A stretch of 64,000 nucleotides of DNA from Pyruvatibacter sp. (GTDB lineage Bacteria; Pseudomonadota; Alphaproteobacteria; CGMCC-115125). Location of the stretch: the NCBI RefSeq assembly GCF_040219635.1, contig NZ_JAVJSC010000003.1, positions 258,501 to 322,500 on the forward strand. Reading direction: 5' to 3'. Shown here one piece after another: positions 7,697 through 16,773 of the stretch. Position numbers and translations under genes: made by a program. Position 1 is the stretch's first letter; each line of letters begins with the position of its first letter. The notes under the pieces were generated by a model that had not been told where the DNA came from, did not search any database, and saw nothing but the letters and a program-made list of their open reading frames with translations.

Positions 7697-8833
7697 ATGG
7701 TGACTGACCGCATAAACGATTTTCTTCGCGCCACCCGATCGAACGAGCCGTTTGTTGTCGTCGATCTGGACGTGGTGCGTGATAACTTCAACCGCCTGAG
7801 CCGCGCGCTCCCTGAAAGCCGCGTGTTCTATGCAGTGAAGGCAAACCCGGCTCCCGAAATCCTTGCCCTGCTGGCAAAGCTTGGCTCCAGCTTTGATGCC
7901 GCGTCCGTACCCGAAATTGAAATGGTGCTCGCGGCTGGCGCAACCGCCGATCGCATTTCTTTTGGCAATACAATCAAGAAAGAACGCGACGTCGCGCGCG
8001 CCTATGAGCTTGGTGTGCGCATGTTCGCGGTGGATTGCCCCGAAGAAGTGGACAAGATCGCCCGCGTTGCACCGCGCTCGCGCGTTTTCTGCCGTATTCT
8101 GACGAATGGTGCCGGGGCTGAATGGCCACTGTCGCGCAAGTTTGGTTGCACACCCGACATGGCCGTAAGTGTCATGCGCCATGCCTTTGACTCAGGTCTG
8201 GAAGCCTATGGTGTGTCGTTTCACGTCGGCTCACAGCAGCCCGATACGGGCGCATGGGATGTGGCTCTGGAAGATGCCGCACGCGTTTTCCGGGCGCTTG
8301 CAAATGAGGGCATCAACCTCAAAATGGTCAACATGGGTGGCGGCTTCCCTGCCCGCTACCTGAAAGACGTGCCGTCATCACAAGATTATGGCAAAGCCAT
8401 TTTCGGCGCCCTGCGCCGCCACTTCGGTAACCGCCTGCCGGAAACCATCATCGAGCCAGGCCGCGGCCTGGTTGGAGACGCGGGTGTTATCCGGGCCGAG
8501 GTTGTGCTGGTAAGCCGCAAGTCGGAAGACCCGGACGCCGAGCGGTGGGTTTTTCTTGATATCGGCAAGTTCGGCGGCCTGGCTGAAACCATGGACGAGG
8601 CCATCCGCTATCCCATTCGTACACCCCATGATGGCGAACGCACCACACCGTGCGTGATTGCAGGCCCCACCTGCGATTCAGCCGACGTGCTGTACGAAAA
8701 AACGCCGTACCACCTGCCGATCTCCCTCACCATCGGCGACGAAGTGCTGATTGAGGCGACCGGTGCCTACACAACGACCTACGCCGCCAACGGCTTCAAT
8801 GGCTTTGCACCGCTCAAGTCATACGTGATCTAG
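7697..8833 (+). CDS. Ornithine/lysine decarboxylase, PLP fold type III
   Basis: This 378-residue alanine-racemase-fold decarboxylase should make putrescine (or cadaverine) from ornithine (or lysine). The PLP lysine is Lys48 in YAVKANP. SFHVGSQ, NMGGGFP and IEPGRGLVGDAG line the cofactor site, and CDSADVLYE carries the catalytic Cys and Asp of the second subunit. It is the short eukaryotic-like type usual in alphaproteobacteria. The start at ATG 7697 has GGAG seven bases upstream; a frame extending to 7655 begins inside the leader. Homospermidine synthase follows 112 bp downstream on the same strand, so ornithine is the likely substrate. Confidence 0.92.
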   Translation: MVTDRINDFLRATRSNEPFVVVDLDVVRDNFNRLSRALPESRVFYAVKANPAPEILALLAKLGSSFDAASVPEIEMVLAAGATADRISFGNTIKKERDVARAYELGVRMFAVDCPEEVDKIARVAPRSRVFCRILTNGAGAEWPLSRKFGCTPDMAVSVMRHAFDSGLEAYGVSFHVGSQQPDTGAWDVALEDAARVFRALANEGINLKMVNMGGGFPARYLKDVPSSQDYGKAIFGALRRHFGNRLPETIIEPGRGLVGDAGVIRAEVVLVSRKSEDPDAERWVFLDIGKFGGLAETMDEAIRYPIRTPHDGERTTPCVIAGPTCDSADVLYEKTPYHLPISLTIGDEVLIEATGAYTTTYAANGFNGFAPLKSYVI

Positions 8834-8945
8834 CAAGCGCTAAACTGCACACAAACCCCGCGCCTACCGGCGCACCCAAATGGAATACCCCCGGCCGTAA
8901 TACCAATCGGGCGTCGCCTGCCCAGCAGCAACAAGGAAAACCGTC

Positions 8946-10400
8946 ATGAACAGTCAGCCAGACTGGCCTGTCTATCATTCTATATCTGGCCCCATCGTCA
9001 TGATCGGTTTCGGCTCCATCGGCCGGGGCACGCTGCCACTCATCGAGCGTCATTTCGAGTTCGACAAGAGCCGTATGGTCATAATTGAGCCAGACGATAA
9101 AAATCGCGGGCTGGCTGAACAACATGGCATTCGATTTATCAGGCAGGAGATTACACCTGATAATTACGCGTCCGTTCTCACCCCGCTGCTCACGCAGGGT
9201 GACGGGCAGGGTTTCTGCGTCAACCTGTCGGTGGACGTGGGGTCGGTGGACGTCATGCGCCTGTGTCGCGAGCTTGGCGCGCTATATATTGATACAGTCG
9301 TGGAACCGTGGCCGGGGTTTTATGACAACAAGGACACCGATCCGGCAGACCGCACCAACTATTTTCTACGCGAAACTGCCCGCAGCGAAAAACGCAATGC
9401 CCCCGGCGGCACCACCGCCGTGTCATGCTGCGGTGCCAACCCCGGCATGGTGTCCTTTTTCGTCAAGCAGGCGTTGGTCAATCTGGCCCACGACCTGAAA
9501 CTTGAGTTTGAAGAACCTGCCCACACAGACCGCGAAGGGTGGGCACGGCTGATGCAGGCGACCGGCACCACAGGCATTCATATTGCTGAACGCGATACCC
9601 AACGCGGAGCCAACCCCAAGCCGCTGGGCACATTCGTCAACACATGGTCCGTAAACGGATTTATTTCCGAAGGCCTGCAGCCCGCCGAACTTGGCTGGGG
9701 AACACACGAAGAATGGTTGCCCGACAATGCTCATTTTCAAAAAGTGGGCTCAGGGTGTCAGTCGGCGATTTACCTGACGCAACCCGGTGGCGCCACCAGG
9801 GTGCGCACCTGGTGCCCCACTCCGGGTCCACAACACGGCTTTTTGGTAACTCACAACGAGAGTGTTTCGATCGCGGATTTTTTCACCGTTGGTGAAGGCC
9901 GAACCCCCGAATACCGCCCGACGGTCCACTACGCCTATCATCCCGCTGACGATGCCGTCGTATCCCTGCATGAACTGTTCGGCACCGAGGGCGAGCCGCA
10001 GACAACCTGCCATATTCTTGATGAAGACGAGATTGTCGATGGCATTGATGAGTTGGGCGTTCTTTTGTATGGCCACGCCAAAAACGCCTACTGGTTTGGC
10101 TCACAGCTTTCCATTGAGGAAACCCGCGAACTAGCTCCCTATCAAAATGCCACCGGACTTCAGGTTTCCTCCGCCGTCATTGCCGGCATGGTCTGGGCGC
10201 TTGAGAACCCCTTGGAGGGCATCGTTGAAGCAGACGAGTTGGACTACAAACGCTGCCTTGAAGTGCAGCTGCCATATCTGGGGCCCGTAAAAGGCTACTA
10301 TACCGACTGGACGCCGCTGGATGGTCGGCCGGGATTTTTCGACGACGACCTGCATACAGACGACCCGTGGCAGTTCAAAAATGTGCTGGTGCGCAGTTAA
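8946..10400 (+). CDS. hss: Homospermidine synthase
   Basis: The 484-residue enzyme condenses two putrescines (or putrescine and spermidine) to sym-homospermidine with NAD+. The N-terminal Rossmann motif VMIGFGSIGRGTLPLI is typical, as are VNLSVDVGSVDVMRLC, YIDTVVEPWPGFY and CCGANPGMVSFF. Length and segments match bacterial Hss enzymes closely. The gene follows ornithine decarboxylase, which supplies its substrate, and precedes an amino-acid binding protein. Homospermidine is a characteristic alphaproteobacterial polyamine. Confidence 0.95.
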   Translation: MNSQPDWPVYHSISGPIVMIGFGSIGRGTLPLIERHFEFDKSRMVIIEPDDKNRGLAEQHGIRFIRQEITPDNYASVLTPLLTQGDGQGFCVNLSVDVGSVDVMRLCRELGALYIDTVVEPWPGFYDNKDTDPADRTNYFLRETARSEKRNAPGGTTAVSCCGANPGMVSFFVKQALVNLAHDLKLEFEEPAHTDREGWARLMQATGTTGIHIAERDTQRGANPKPLGTFVNTWSVNGFISEGLQPAELGWGTHEEWLPDNAHFQKVGSGCQSAIYLTQPGGATRVRTWCPTPGPQHGFLVTHNESVSIADFFTVGEGRTPEYRPTVHYAYHPADDAVVSLHELFGTEGEPQTTCHILDEDEIVDGIDELGVLLYGHAKNAYWFGSQLSIEETRELAPYQNATGLQVSSAVIAGMVWALENPLEGIVEADELDYKRCLEVQLPYLGPVKGYYTDWTPLDGRPGFFDDDLHTDDPWQFKNVLVRS

Positions 10401-10496
10401 CCCACTGCACAGCCTCGCCACCTAAAGGCTGGCCAGCACCGACAGCCGGTGGCACAGTCGGCAGCCGATGACCCACCCCCGTGCCGGAGCCAGTCC

Positions 10497-11384
10497 ATGA
10501 CATTCTGTTTTGTGCCATCCAGACATTTTGCGATCAGCATTGCCGCAGGCCTGACTGCCTTGTCATTGGTATTCGGGAGTGCCCCGGGCCATGCCGCCGG
10601 CACTCTTGAAAAGATTGCCTCTGAAGGACGCGTTACAATCGCCGCTGTGGATGACTTGCCGCCATTTTCTATTACAGGGCACGATGGCACACCATCGGGA
10701 ATGTCAGTCGAACTCTGTCAGGCAATTGTAAGCGAACTGGCAACTCTGCTCGAAATACCTTCAATTGCCATCGACTACGTGCCCGTCACGCTGGAGACAC
10801 GACTCGACGCAATCGTCAGCGGCCGTGCCGACATGGAATGTGGTGCGACAACCGTCACACTGGGTCGCCGCGAACGGGTTGATTTTTCCGTGCCGTTTTT
10901 TGCGTCAGGCGCCTCGATAGCAGTTGCCGATGTGACTGAAATAACCAATGTCAAAGAACTTGCTGGCAAACGGATCGCCGTTGTGTCCGGCACCACAACG
11001 CAGGATGCGATCAGGCGCGCGCTACTCGCCGAGCGCGTTGAGGCGCAGATCATCACCGTTGAACGCACCGCTGATGCAGTGGCCGCTATCCGCGAGGACC
11101 GCGCCGATGCCATCGCGCATGACAAAATGATTTTGGTGGGTCTGATCCAGGCCCCCGAAGGGGCTGACCTCGTACCTCTGCCTGGCCTTTTGTCGTTTGA
11201 GCCTTACGGCATTATTTTACCGCGCGGCGATGCAGACCTCCGGCTTGCGGTAGATCGTGCCATTATTGGCCTGTATCAGGATGGTGTTCTTGAGGGCCTT
11301 TATGAGAAATGGCTTGAGCCATTGGGTGCCAAGCCCGGCCCAACGCTGGACCGCATGTTGCAGCTACAGGCTGTTCCTGAATAA
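10497..11384 (+). CDS. Periplasmic amino-acid-binding protein of ABC transport type (SBP family 3)
   Basis: The 295-residue product starts with a signal peptide of about 33 residues ending GHA. The mature part has the family 3 layout: GRVTIAAVDDLPPFS, the lobe motif GMSVELCQAIVSEL, SGRADMECGATTVT, and ERVDFSVPFFASGASIAV. It presumably captures a polar amino acid in the periplasm, but no permease or ATPase gene is adjacent. Position behind the polyamine genes hints at ornithine or arginine; this is inference. ATG 10497 has GGAG seven bases upstream; an in-frame extension to 10449 lacks signal-peptide logic. A hairpin terminator follows at 11406. Confidence 0.88.
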   Translation: MTFCFVPSRHFAISIAAGLTALSLVFGSAPGHAAGTLEKIASEGRVTIAAVDDLPPFSITGHDGTPSGMSVELCQAIVSELATLLEIPSIAIDYVPVTLETRLDAIVSGRADMECGATTVTLGRRERVDFSVPFFASGASIAVADVTEITNVKELAGKRIAVVSGTTTQDAIRRALLAERVEAQIITVERTADAVAAIREDRADAIAHDKMILVGLIQAPEGADLVPLPGLLSFEPYGIILPRGDADLRLAVDRAIIGLYQDGVLEGLYEKWLEPLGAKPGPTLDRMLQLQAVPE

Positions 11385-11405
11385 CCACTGCCGGGAAAAT
11401 CCACG

Positions 11406-11441
11406 AAAAAGGGCGGCCTGGAAAACCGGACCGCCCTTTTT
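11406..11441. terminator. Bidirectional intrinsic terminator
   Basis: Five A residues, GGGCGG, a loop region, CCGCCC and five T residues form a symmetrical hairpin with an A tract on one side and a T tract on the other. It sits between the convergent ends of the binding-protein gene (stop 11384) and the sugar dehydrogenase gene (stop 11458) and should stop transcription from both sides. Confidence 0.88.
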
Positions 11442-11457
11442 CATTGATATGAATCGT

Positions 11458-12909
11458 CTATTGCGCAGCGGGCGCAGTATCCTCAGGAGCGGCCTCCGCA
11501 GGTGCAACCGCTTCCCTGACAGCGTCAGCACCCTCTTTAACTGCCTTTGCGGTTGCTTCCACCGCCTGATTTACAGCGTTCGCCACATCATCCTTGTTGG
11601 CATCAATCACATCCTCAGCAGCTTTTGCAGCGGCGTGCGCACCGTCGTCAACCGCATTGATGACGGCCCGCGCGGCGTCGCCAACAGCAGACTGCGCGGC
11701 TTCCAGAGCCGCTGCCGTATCCGTTGGCATTCCACCTTTCGGCACCAGCCGAAGCACGCTGCCGCCTTCACCATCCGTCAGAATGAAAATGCTGCCGTCC
11801 GGTGCCATGCGCACGTCGCGCAGGCGTGCCGTCTCACCCTCTTCGGCACCCGGCACCACCACGCGAATGGCTTCTTCACCGGCAAGCTCTCCATCCTCAA
11901 TGATCACGCGACGCAGGTTGCGATCCGCAAACGCAGCAACGTTGCCTGCGGCAAGCGCTGTGACCAGAAGATCACCCTCCCAGTCAGCAAATGCCTCACC
12001 AGAGACAACTGCCATTGCCGAGGGCGCAATGGAGGGTGTCCAGTATGTCAAAGGCTGCTTGGTGCCTTCATACTCCTTAAACGGCGACACATAGGCGCCT
12101 GTGTAATCCAACCCATAGGTCGCAAGCGGCCAGCCATAATTTGCGCCGGGCTCAATCACGTTGATTTCGTCACCACCCTGCGCACCATGCTCGTTGGAAT
12201 AGATACGGCCCGTGCCCGCGTCATAGACAACAGCCTGAGCGTTGCGGTGGCCGTAGGAATAGATTTCGTCGCGCGCATCAGCATTACCCACAAACGGATT
12301 ATCCGTCGGGACCGACCCATCGTCATTGAGACGAATGAGCGTGCCAAAATGATTGGTGTTGTTCTGCGCCTGCTCACGATAATCAAACCCGTCGCCGCTC
12401 GTGAGCATGAACGTACCATCCGGCAAAAACGCCATACGAGCACCATAGTGCACCAGCGTCTGACGGTAGGCATCCGCCTCGAAAATGACCTCGAAGCCTT
12501 CCAGCTCTGATCCGGTGAATGTGCCACGACCAACCACCAGCGTATTGCCCTGATCGCGCTTGGCTGAGTATGTCAGGTAAACCAGTTTGTTGGCGGCAAA
12601 GTCAGGATGAAGCACAACGTCTGACAAACCACCCTGCCCGCCAAACACAACCTCCGGCACACCCGCGATGGCCTCTTGAACCACACCTTCACCATCAATC
12701 AGCCGAAGTTGCCCGGTGAGCTCTGTCACCAGCATGTCGCCATCAGGCAGAAACGCAATTGACCACGGGTGATCCAGCCCCTGAACCACTGTCTCCACGG
12801 TAAACTGCCCTTCGGGTGCCGCCGTAACGTCGCGAGCCAGCGCGGGCATGGCAATCAGTCCCGCTGCCGCAATGCTGCCCGCCAAATAAATGCCCAATGC
12901 CTTACCCAT
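11458..12909 (-). CDS. Secreted PQQ-dependent aldose/sorbosone dehydrogenase-like protein with Ala-rich C-terminal tail
   Basis: The 483-residue product has a signal peptide ending ALA. The six-bladed propeller opens with VVQGLDHPWSIAFLPDG and contains GGLSDVVLHPDF, YGHRNAQAVVYD, NEHGAQGGDEIN and LLVTALAAGNV, as in soluble aldose sugar dehydrogenases (YliI group). These oxidise sugars in the periplasm using pyrroloquinoline quinone. After the propeller (ending DGEGGSVLRLVPKG) come about 85 residues very rich in Ala, Val, Asp and Lys with repeated AxxAV patterns, which look like amphipathic helices and are not normal for the family. I prefer ATG 12909, with AGGGG upstream, over GTG 12927. Confidence 0.85.
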   Translation of the reverse strand: MGKALGIYLAGSIAAAGLIAMPALARDVTAAPEGQFTVETVVQGLDHPWSIAFLPDGDMLVTELTGQLRLIDGEGVVQEAIAGVPEVVFGGQGGLSDVVLHPDFAANKLVYLTYSAKRDQGNTLVVGRGTFTGSELEGFEVIFEADAYRQTLVHYGARMAFLPDGTFMLTSGDGFDYREQAQNNTNHFGTLIRLNDDGSVPTDNPFVGNADARDEIYSYGHRNAQAVVYDAGTGRIYSNEHGAQGGDEINVIEPGANYGWPLATYGLDYTGAYVSPFKEYEGTKQPLTYWTPSIAPSAMAVVSGEAFADWEGDLLVTALAAGNVAAFADRNLRRVIIEDGELAGEEAIRVVVPGAEEGETARLRDVRMAPDGSIFILTDGEGGSVLRLVPKGGMPTDTAAALEAAQSAVGDAARAVINAVDDGAHAAAKAAEDVIDANKDDVANAVNQAVEATAKAVKEGADAVREAVAPAEAAPEDTAPAAQ

Positions 12910-13146
12910 ATCCGCGTACCCCTGCACTTTTGCGCTGTTTCGTTGCAGCGCCTGAAAACTGTATCCGGCCAGAACCCGTTGGCGGCATGTGAGCGCAAAA
13001 TCTGTCGTTACAGCACACCGGGCTGGTTCTCAACGCCATCTTAAGCGAATATAGGCCATAAACGCGACGCTTTAAGAGCGCAGCCCACAAACAGCGACCG
13101 GGCACGAAACAACACGACGCCAAGCGACTGGGAAGGACGAAACCTG

Positions 13147-13575
13147 ATGAGAACCGTACTGGGATATTTGCTGGCCGTCATTGTGATGCTTGTTCTTGGC
13201 GCGGGTGCCCATGCCGTCTTCAATCAGGGCGACCTGGCAGCTTTGGGTGCCGAGTTCTCAATCGGCGAACGCCTGTCCTGGATCGCTCACGACATTGCAG
13301 GTATGGCACCCCTTTACGGTGCCATCATGGGCGGTGCGCTGCTCATCGGCTTTATTGTGGCCGGCATCGTCGCAGGCTTCATTACCCCCCTGCGCACAAT
13401 CATCTACATGGTGGCGGGTGCCGTTGCTGTGGGCGTGGCGCTGACAGCGATGAGTCAGCTTTTCGAGATCACGCCCATCACCAGCACGCGGGATATCGAT
13501 GGCATGATTGGCCAGCTTGTAGCCGGTGCGCTCGCCGGTCTCGCCTATGTGTCGGTTAAACGCTCAACCGCCTAG
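13147..13575 (+). CDS. Small integral membrane protein, four predicted helices
   Basis: The 142-residue protein has hydrophobic segments at about residues 3-22, 55-78, 80-103 and 120-136, the first possibly a signal anchor. I do not recognise a family. No charged catalytic motif is visible. GGAAGGA precedes ATG 13147. The gene starts divergent from the sugar dehydrogenase and its stop overlaps the stop of the converging thioesterase gene by four bases. Confidence 0.75.
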   Translation: MRTVLGYLLAVIVMLVLGAGAHAVFNQGDLAALGAEFSIGERLSWIAHDIAGMAPLYGAIMGGALLIGFIVAGIVAGFITPLRTIIYMVAGAVAVGVALTAMSQLFEITPITSTRDIDGMIGQLVAGALAGLAYVSVKRSTA

Positions 13576-14381
13576 TCATGCACACGCACAATCATTGACT
13601 GGCTGGCCGTCGCCATCAGTTCACCATCCTGGCTGAACTGCAACATCCGCCCATGCGCAAACCCGCCATGGACGCCATGAATACGCGTGTCGCACAGAAC
13701 CCAGTCTGTTGGCACCACATGCCGTATACGGATGGTATTGTCGAGGCTGTTGCCACCGGCGTTCTGGCCAAGGGCGTTTCCCACAGCTGATGGAATGAAG
13801 TCAGCAATAATCGCCAGCATGGCTGAATCAATCACCCGGCCATCGCGGGGCCGCGCCCACAAGAAAACCTCACCGTCATCGCTCATCACGCCGTCACGGC
13901 GGGCCTTGCCGTAGCGCCCCTTGGCCACACGCAATTCCATGTGGTCGTGCAGTTCCTCGTCGTCACGCTCCCAGCGTTCCATGGGAGGGCAGTCTTCAGG
14001 CAAAGGTACATCCGGCATGGTCGCCCACTGCGCTGAAATCTTGTCAGGGCGCTCACCCAAAGCAGCGCTCGCCGTGATAACTTCGGTATCACCCACATGT
14101 GCCTTGGTACGCGCCTGCGAATTGTATTTGCCCGCGACAGGCACCTGGACATCCACATCGACGATGGAACCCGGCCGCGCGAACGACAGGTATTGCGCCG
14201 CTGCCCAGATGACCCGCCGCCCGGTGGTGCCTTCCATCGCGCGGATGGAGGCCGCCAGCCCGACGCCCCCAAACATGAACATGTTGCCCGGCCGCCCGAC
14301 GCACAGCCCCTGCGTGACTTCAAGTGTCCAGCGGTTTGGATTATGGGTGGCACGCAGATCAAAAAACGCAGAAGACGGCAT
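13572..14381 (-). CDS. Acyl-CoA thioesterase-like double hot-dog protein
   Basis: The 269-residue product fits a tandem hot-dog fold of the TesB/thioesterase-like type. The first half has GLCVGRPGNMFMFGGVGLAAS (two overlapping pieces) and ARPGSIVDVDVQV, and the second half DNTIRIRHVVPTDWVLCDTRI and GGFAHGRMLQFSQDGELMATASQ. Such enzymes hydrolyse acyl-CoA to fatty acid and CoA in the cytoplasm. The acyl-chain preference is unknown. It is encoded just before other acyl-lipid genes on the same strand. Confidence 0.75.
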   Translation of the reverse strand: MPSSAFFDLRATHNPNRWTLEVTQGLCVGRPGNMFMFGGVGLAASIRAMEGTTGRRVIWAAAQYLSFARPGSIVDVDVQVPVAGKYNSQARTKAHVGDTEVITASAALGERPDKISAQWATMPDVPLPEDCPPMERWERDDEELHDHMELRVAKGRYGKARRDGVMSDDGEVFLWARPRDGRVIDSAMLAIIADFIPSAVGNALGQNAGGNSLDNTIRIRHVVPTDWVLCDTRIHGVHGGFAHGRMLQFSQDGELMATASQSMIVRVHD

Positions 14382-14501
14382 CAGGCTCTCAACTCATGGA
14401 ACAAGGTTTCGGCAAAATAACAGTGTGTGCGCGTACCTAAGTGCGCGCAGGCTTTCTGACAACTACCGCAAACGAATACCCGCCAACCATGTGGCGCGCA
14501 C

Positions 14502-15605
14502 TTAGTTCCAAAGCGACAGAATGTGCGCCTTGTTCGGGGGCGTCTTGCCGCCAAGCACTTCGAGGTAAACGTCTTTCACCTTGTCAGCTCCCGACGAATG
14601 CACAACCTCGATCCATTTTTTTGTTTCAGGAATGAACCCCGCCCACGCCTTCGCAACGCGTTCCTGAAAGCCCGGTCCGCCCCATTCCTTCATGCGGCGC
14701 TCGATATGCGTCGGCGCAAAAAACAACTCGACCGACGGCCCCGGCAGATCATCCTGTCCGCCGCCCACACTGTCCCAGTGGGTTCCGCCAACAGCGGAAG
14801 ACACTTTGAGATTGTCCTTGAAGTGTCTGTGGATCGCGGCCCGCACAGCGGAATTGCCCGCCATGTCCACAAAGCCTGCCGCTACAGACGCATCCATTTT
14901 TGAAATGTCGTCATACACCACCACGTCATCGTAGCATCCGGTGCCCTCGACAAACGCCTTGTTGGCGCCCGACGTAAGGCCAACAACACGCACAGACGAT
15001 CCGCGATTGTTTTTCAGCAGATAAGCCAACCCAAGCGACGTCTTGGAGGAGGCACTGGACAAGATGATTGTCTTCGCTCCGAAAAACCCGTTCTCCGCCA
15101 GCCAGTCATCCAGAATAAAGCTGGTGGTGAACAGCGGACGGAACAGCATGATCTGGTCTTCGTCTTGTTTCGCATAGAGCGGATCAGAAGTGGTGGCCAT
15201 GAACTGGCTATAGACAGGTGCAAGCTCACCGCGCACGCCGGACGCATCCATGAACCCGTGTTCGGATATTCTGGCGGCCTTCGCCACCCGGTGCGTGGAC
15301 ATGGGGAAATAGCCGTATACCCGCGTACCCACTGTCACCCCGTCCGCGTTAGACGCAATCACTTCACCAAACCCCCAGACGGGAATCCGCCCGAACTCAA
15401 CACCATCACCCCGGTCGGAGAAAAAGTCCCAGTAGCGCATGGCATCACCAAACACAGCATAGGTGATATTGTTGGCCGTCAGCGAAAACCGCTCCACTTT
15501 CATCAATACCTCGCCCGCACCGATCTGCGGCAGGTCGTGGCTATTGGCGCGCGATGTTTCCAACGCGCTTTTCAGAACTTCAAAATCAACTGCCTGATCG
15601 ACCAT
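14502..15605 (-). CDS. DUF2855 family protein (MDR-like fold)
   Basis: The 367-residue protein matches the DUF2855 family as I know it: EVLMKVERFSLTANNITYAVFGD near the N-terminus (read in parts), IPVWGFGEVIAS, RVYGYFPMSTH, and the late SSASSKTSLGLAYLL, which resembles a cofactor loop of quinone-reductase-like enzymes. It lacks the zinc-binding residues of true alcohol dehydrogenases. Function is unknown. The start at ATG 15605 is fixed by GGAGGAA six bases upstream, so the in-frame extension to 15656 is not used. It is divergent from the radical SAM gene. Confidence 0.8.
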   Translation of the reverse strand: MVDQAVDFEVLKSALETSRANSHDLPQIGAGEVLMKVERFSLTANNITYAVFGDAMRYWDFFSDRGDGVEFGRIPVWGFGEVIASNADGVTVGTRVYGYFPMSTHRVAKAARISEHGFMDASGVRGELAPVYSQFMATTSDPLYAKQDEDQIMLFRPLFTTSFILDDWLAENGFFGAKTIILSSASSKTSLGLAYLLKNNRGSSVRVVGLTSGANKAFVEGTGCYDDVVVYDDISKMDASVAAGFVDMAGNSAVRAAIHRHFKDNLKVSSAVGGTHWDSVGGGQDDLPGPSVELFFAPTHIERRMKEWGGPGFQERVAKAWAGFIPETKKWIEVVHSSGADKVKDVYLEVLGGKTPPNKAHILSLWN

Positions 15606-15698
15606 GACATCTTCCTCCCGAGTGCTTGATTTGCGCAGAGTGTGGCACGCTCCCATGTCTCAGTCACAGTGGTTTGAAGGCCATTTTCAGCATTTTTG

Positions 15699-16682
15699 AT
15701 GGACCTCAACGGCATTCAACGCTTATGTGCGCCAATGAATGACATGAGCCCGCTCAAACCCGCCAAATTTACAGACCCGTACATAACTGCGGGCGGCGAG
15801 AAGCGCGCATGGGTTAAGCCGCACACGCTTGAAACCCTGTGGATCAACACCGGCTCCCTGTGCAATCTCGCCTGTGTAAACTGCTATATCGAATCCACCC
15901 CCACCAACGATGCGCTGAGCTATATTTCCGCCGCCGAAGTAGCAACATTGCTGGATGAGGCGCAGCAGGAGGATATGGGCCTGCGTGAAGTGGGCTTCAC
16001 CGGTGGCGAGCCTTTCATGAACCCGGACTTCATCGCGATGCTGGGTGACGCGTTGTCGCGCGGCTTTGAGGTGCTGGTCCTCACCAACGCCATGCGCCCC
16101 ATGCAGCGCCCCGGCCAGGCGGAAGCCCTGCTGGCCCTGCACGCACTTTACGGCCATCGCCTGACCCTGCGCGTTTCCGTTGATCATTATACCCAAGAGG
16201 TACACGAAACAGAACGCGGACCCCACTCATGGACGCCGATGATACAGGGCCTCACATGGCTTGCCCGCAACGGCTTTAACCTCTCTATCGCAGGGCGCAT
16301 GTTGTCAGGTGAAACCGAGGCTGACGAACGCGCAGGCTACATGCGCCTGTTTGATGAACTGGGGCTTGAGCTTGATGCAGCCAATCCCGCGGACCTCGTG
16401 ATCTTCCCTGAAATGGACGAGACCGCGGACGTGCCGGAGATCACCACCGCGTGCTGGAAAACTCTCAACAAGGCGCCGCGTGAGGTCATGTGCTCAAACG
16501 CCCGCATGGCTGTGAAGCGCAAGGGCGCGACAGCCCCGACAATCGTGGCATGTACCCTGATTGCTTACGACGAGCGCTTTGAACTGGGTGAAACTCTGAC
16601 GCAGGCCATGCAGCCCGTATCGCTCAACCACGCCCATTGCGCACGGTTCTGCGTTCTGGGGGGTGCAAGCTGTTCCGGCTGA
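15699..16682 (+). CDS. Radical SAM protein of unknown function
   Basis: The product of about 327 residues carries NTGSLCNLACVNCYIEST, the CX3CX2C cluster motif that binds a [4Fe-4S] cluster and SAM, and GFTGGEPFMNPDF, the GGE motif. The C-terminus holds further cysteines in HAHCARFCVLGGASC, which might bind an auxiliary cluster as in SPASM-like enzymes. It should perform a radical reaction, but no peptide precursor or recognisable substrate gene is adjacent. The start is uncertain: ATG 15699, 15735 and 15744 are all possible and none has a strong ribosome binding site. Confidence 0.85.
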   Translation: MDLNGIQRLCAPMNDMSPLKPAKFTDPYITAGGEKRAWVKPHTLETLWINTGSLCNLACVNCYIESTPTNDALSYISAAEVATLLDEAQQEDMGLREVGFTGGEPFMNPDFIAMLGDALSRGFEVLVLTNAMRPMQRPGQAEALLALHALYGHRLTLRVSVDHYTQEVHETERGPHSWTPMIQGLTWLARNGFNLSIAGRMLSGETEADERAGYMRLFDELGLELDAANPADLVIFPEMDETADVPEITTACWKTLNKAPREVMCSNARMAVKRKGATAPTIVACTLIAYDERFELGETLTQAMQPVSLNHAHCARFCVLGGASCSG

Positions 16683-16700
16683 TCCGGCACCATGACGCAC

Positions 16701-16717
16701 GCCCTTTGCGAAAGGGC
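16701..16717. terminator. Short perfect hairpin after the radical SAM gene
   Basis: GCCCTTTGCGAAAGGGC folds into seven pairs around a three-base loop, 18 bases after the radical SAM stop. There is no T tract behind it, so it could be a weak or factor-dependent terminator or an RNA-stabilising stem ahead of gmhB. Confidence 0.3.
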
Positions 16718-16773
16718 AATGCTTGGCGTTAGATAGGCAATCCCTGAACTTCAAAAGCAGGACGCAGTTCGCC

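Noticed and set aside
11257..12510. Plus-strand open frame of 417 codons opposite the sugar dehydrogenase
   Set aside because: It overlaps the end of the binding-protein gene, crosses the terminator at 11406 and lies antisense to a well-conserved propeller protein; its residue composition (many Arg, Cys, His) is that of a shadow frame.
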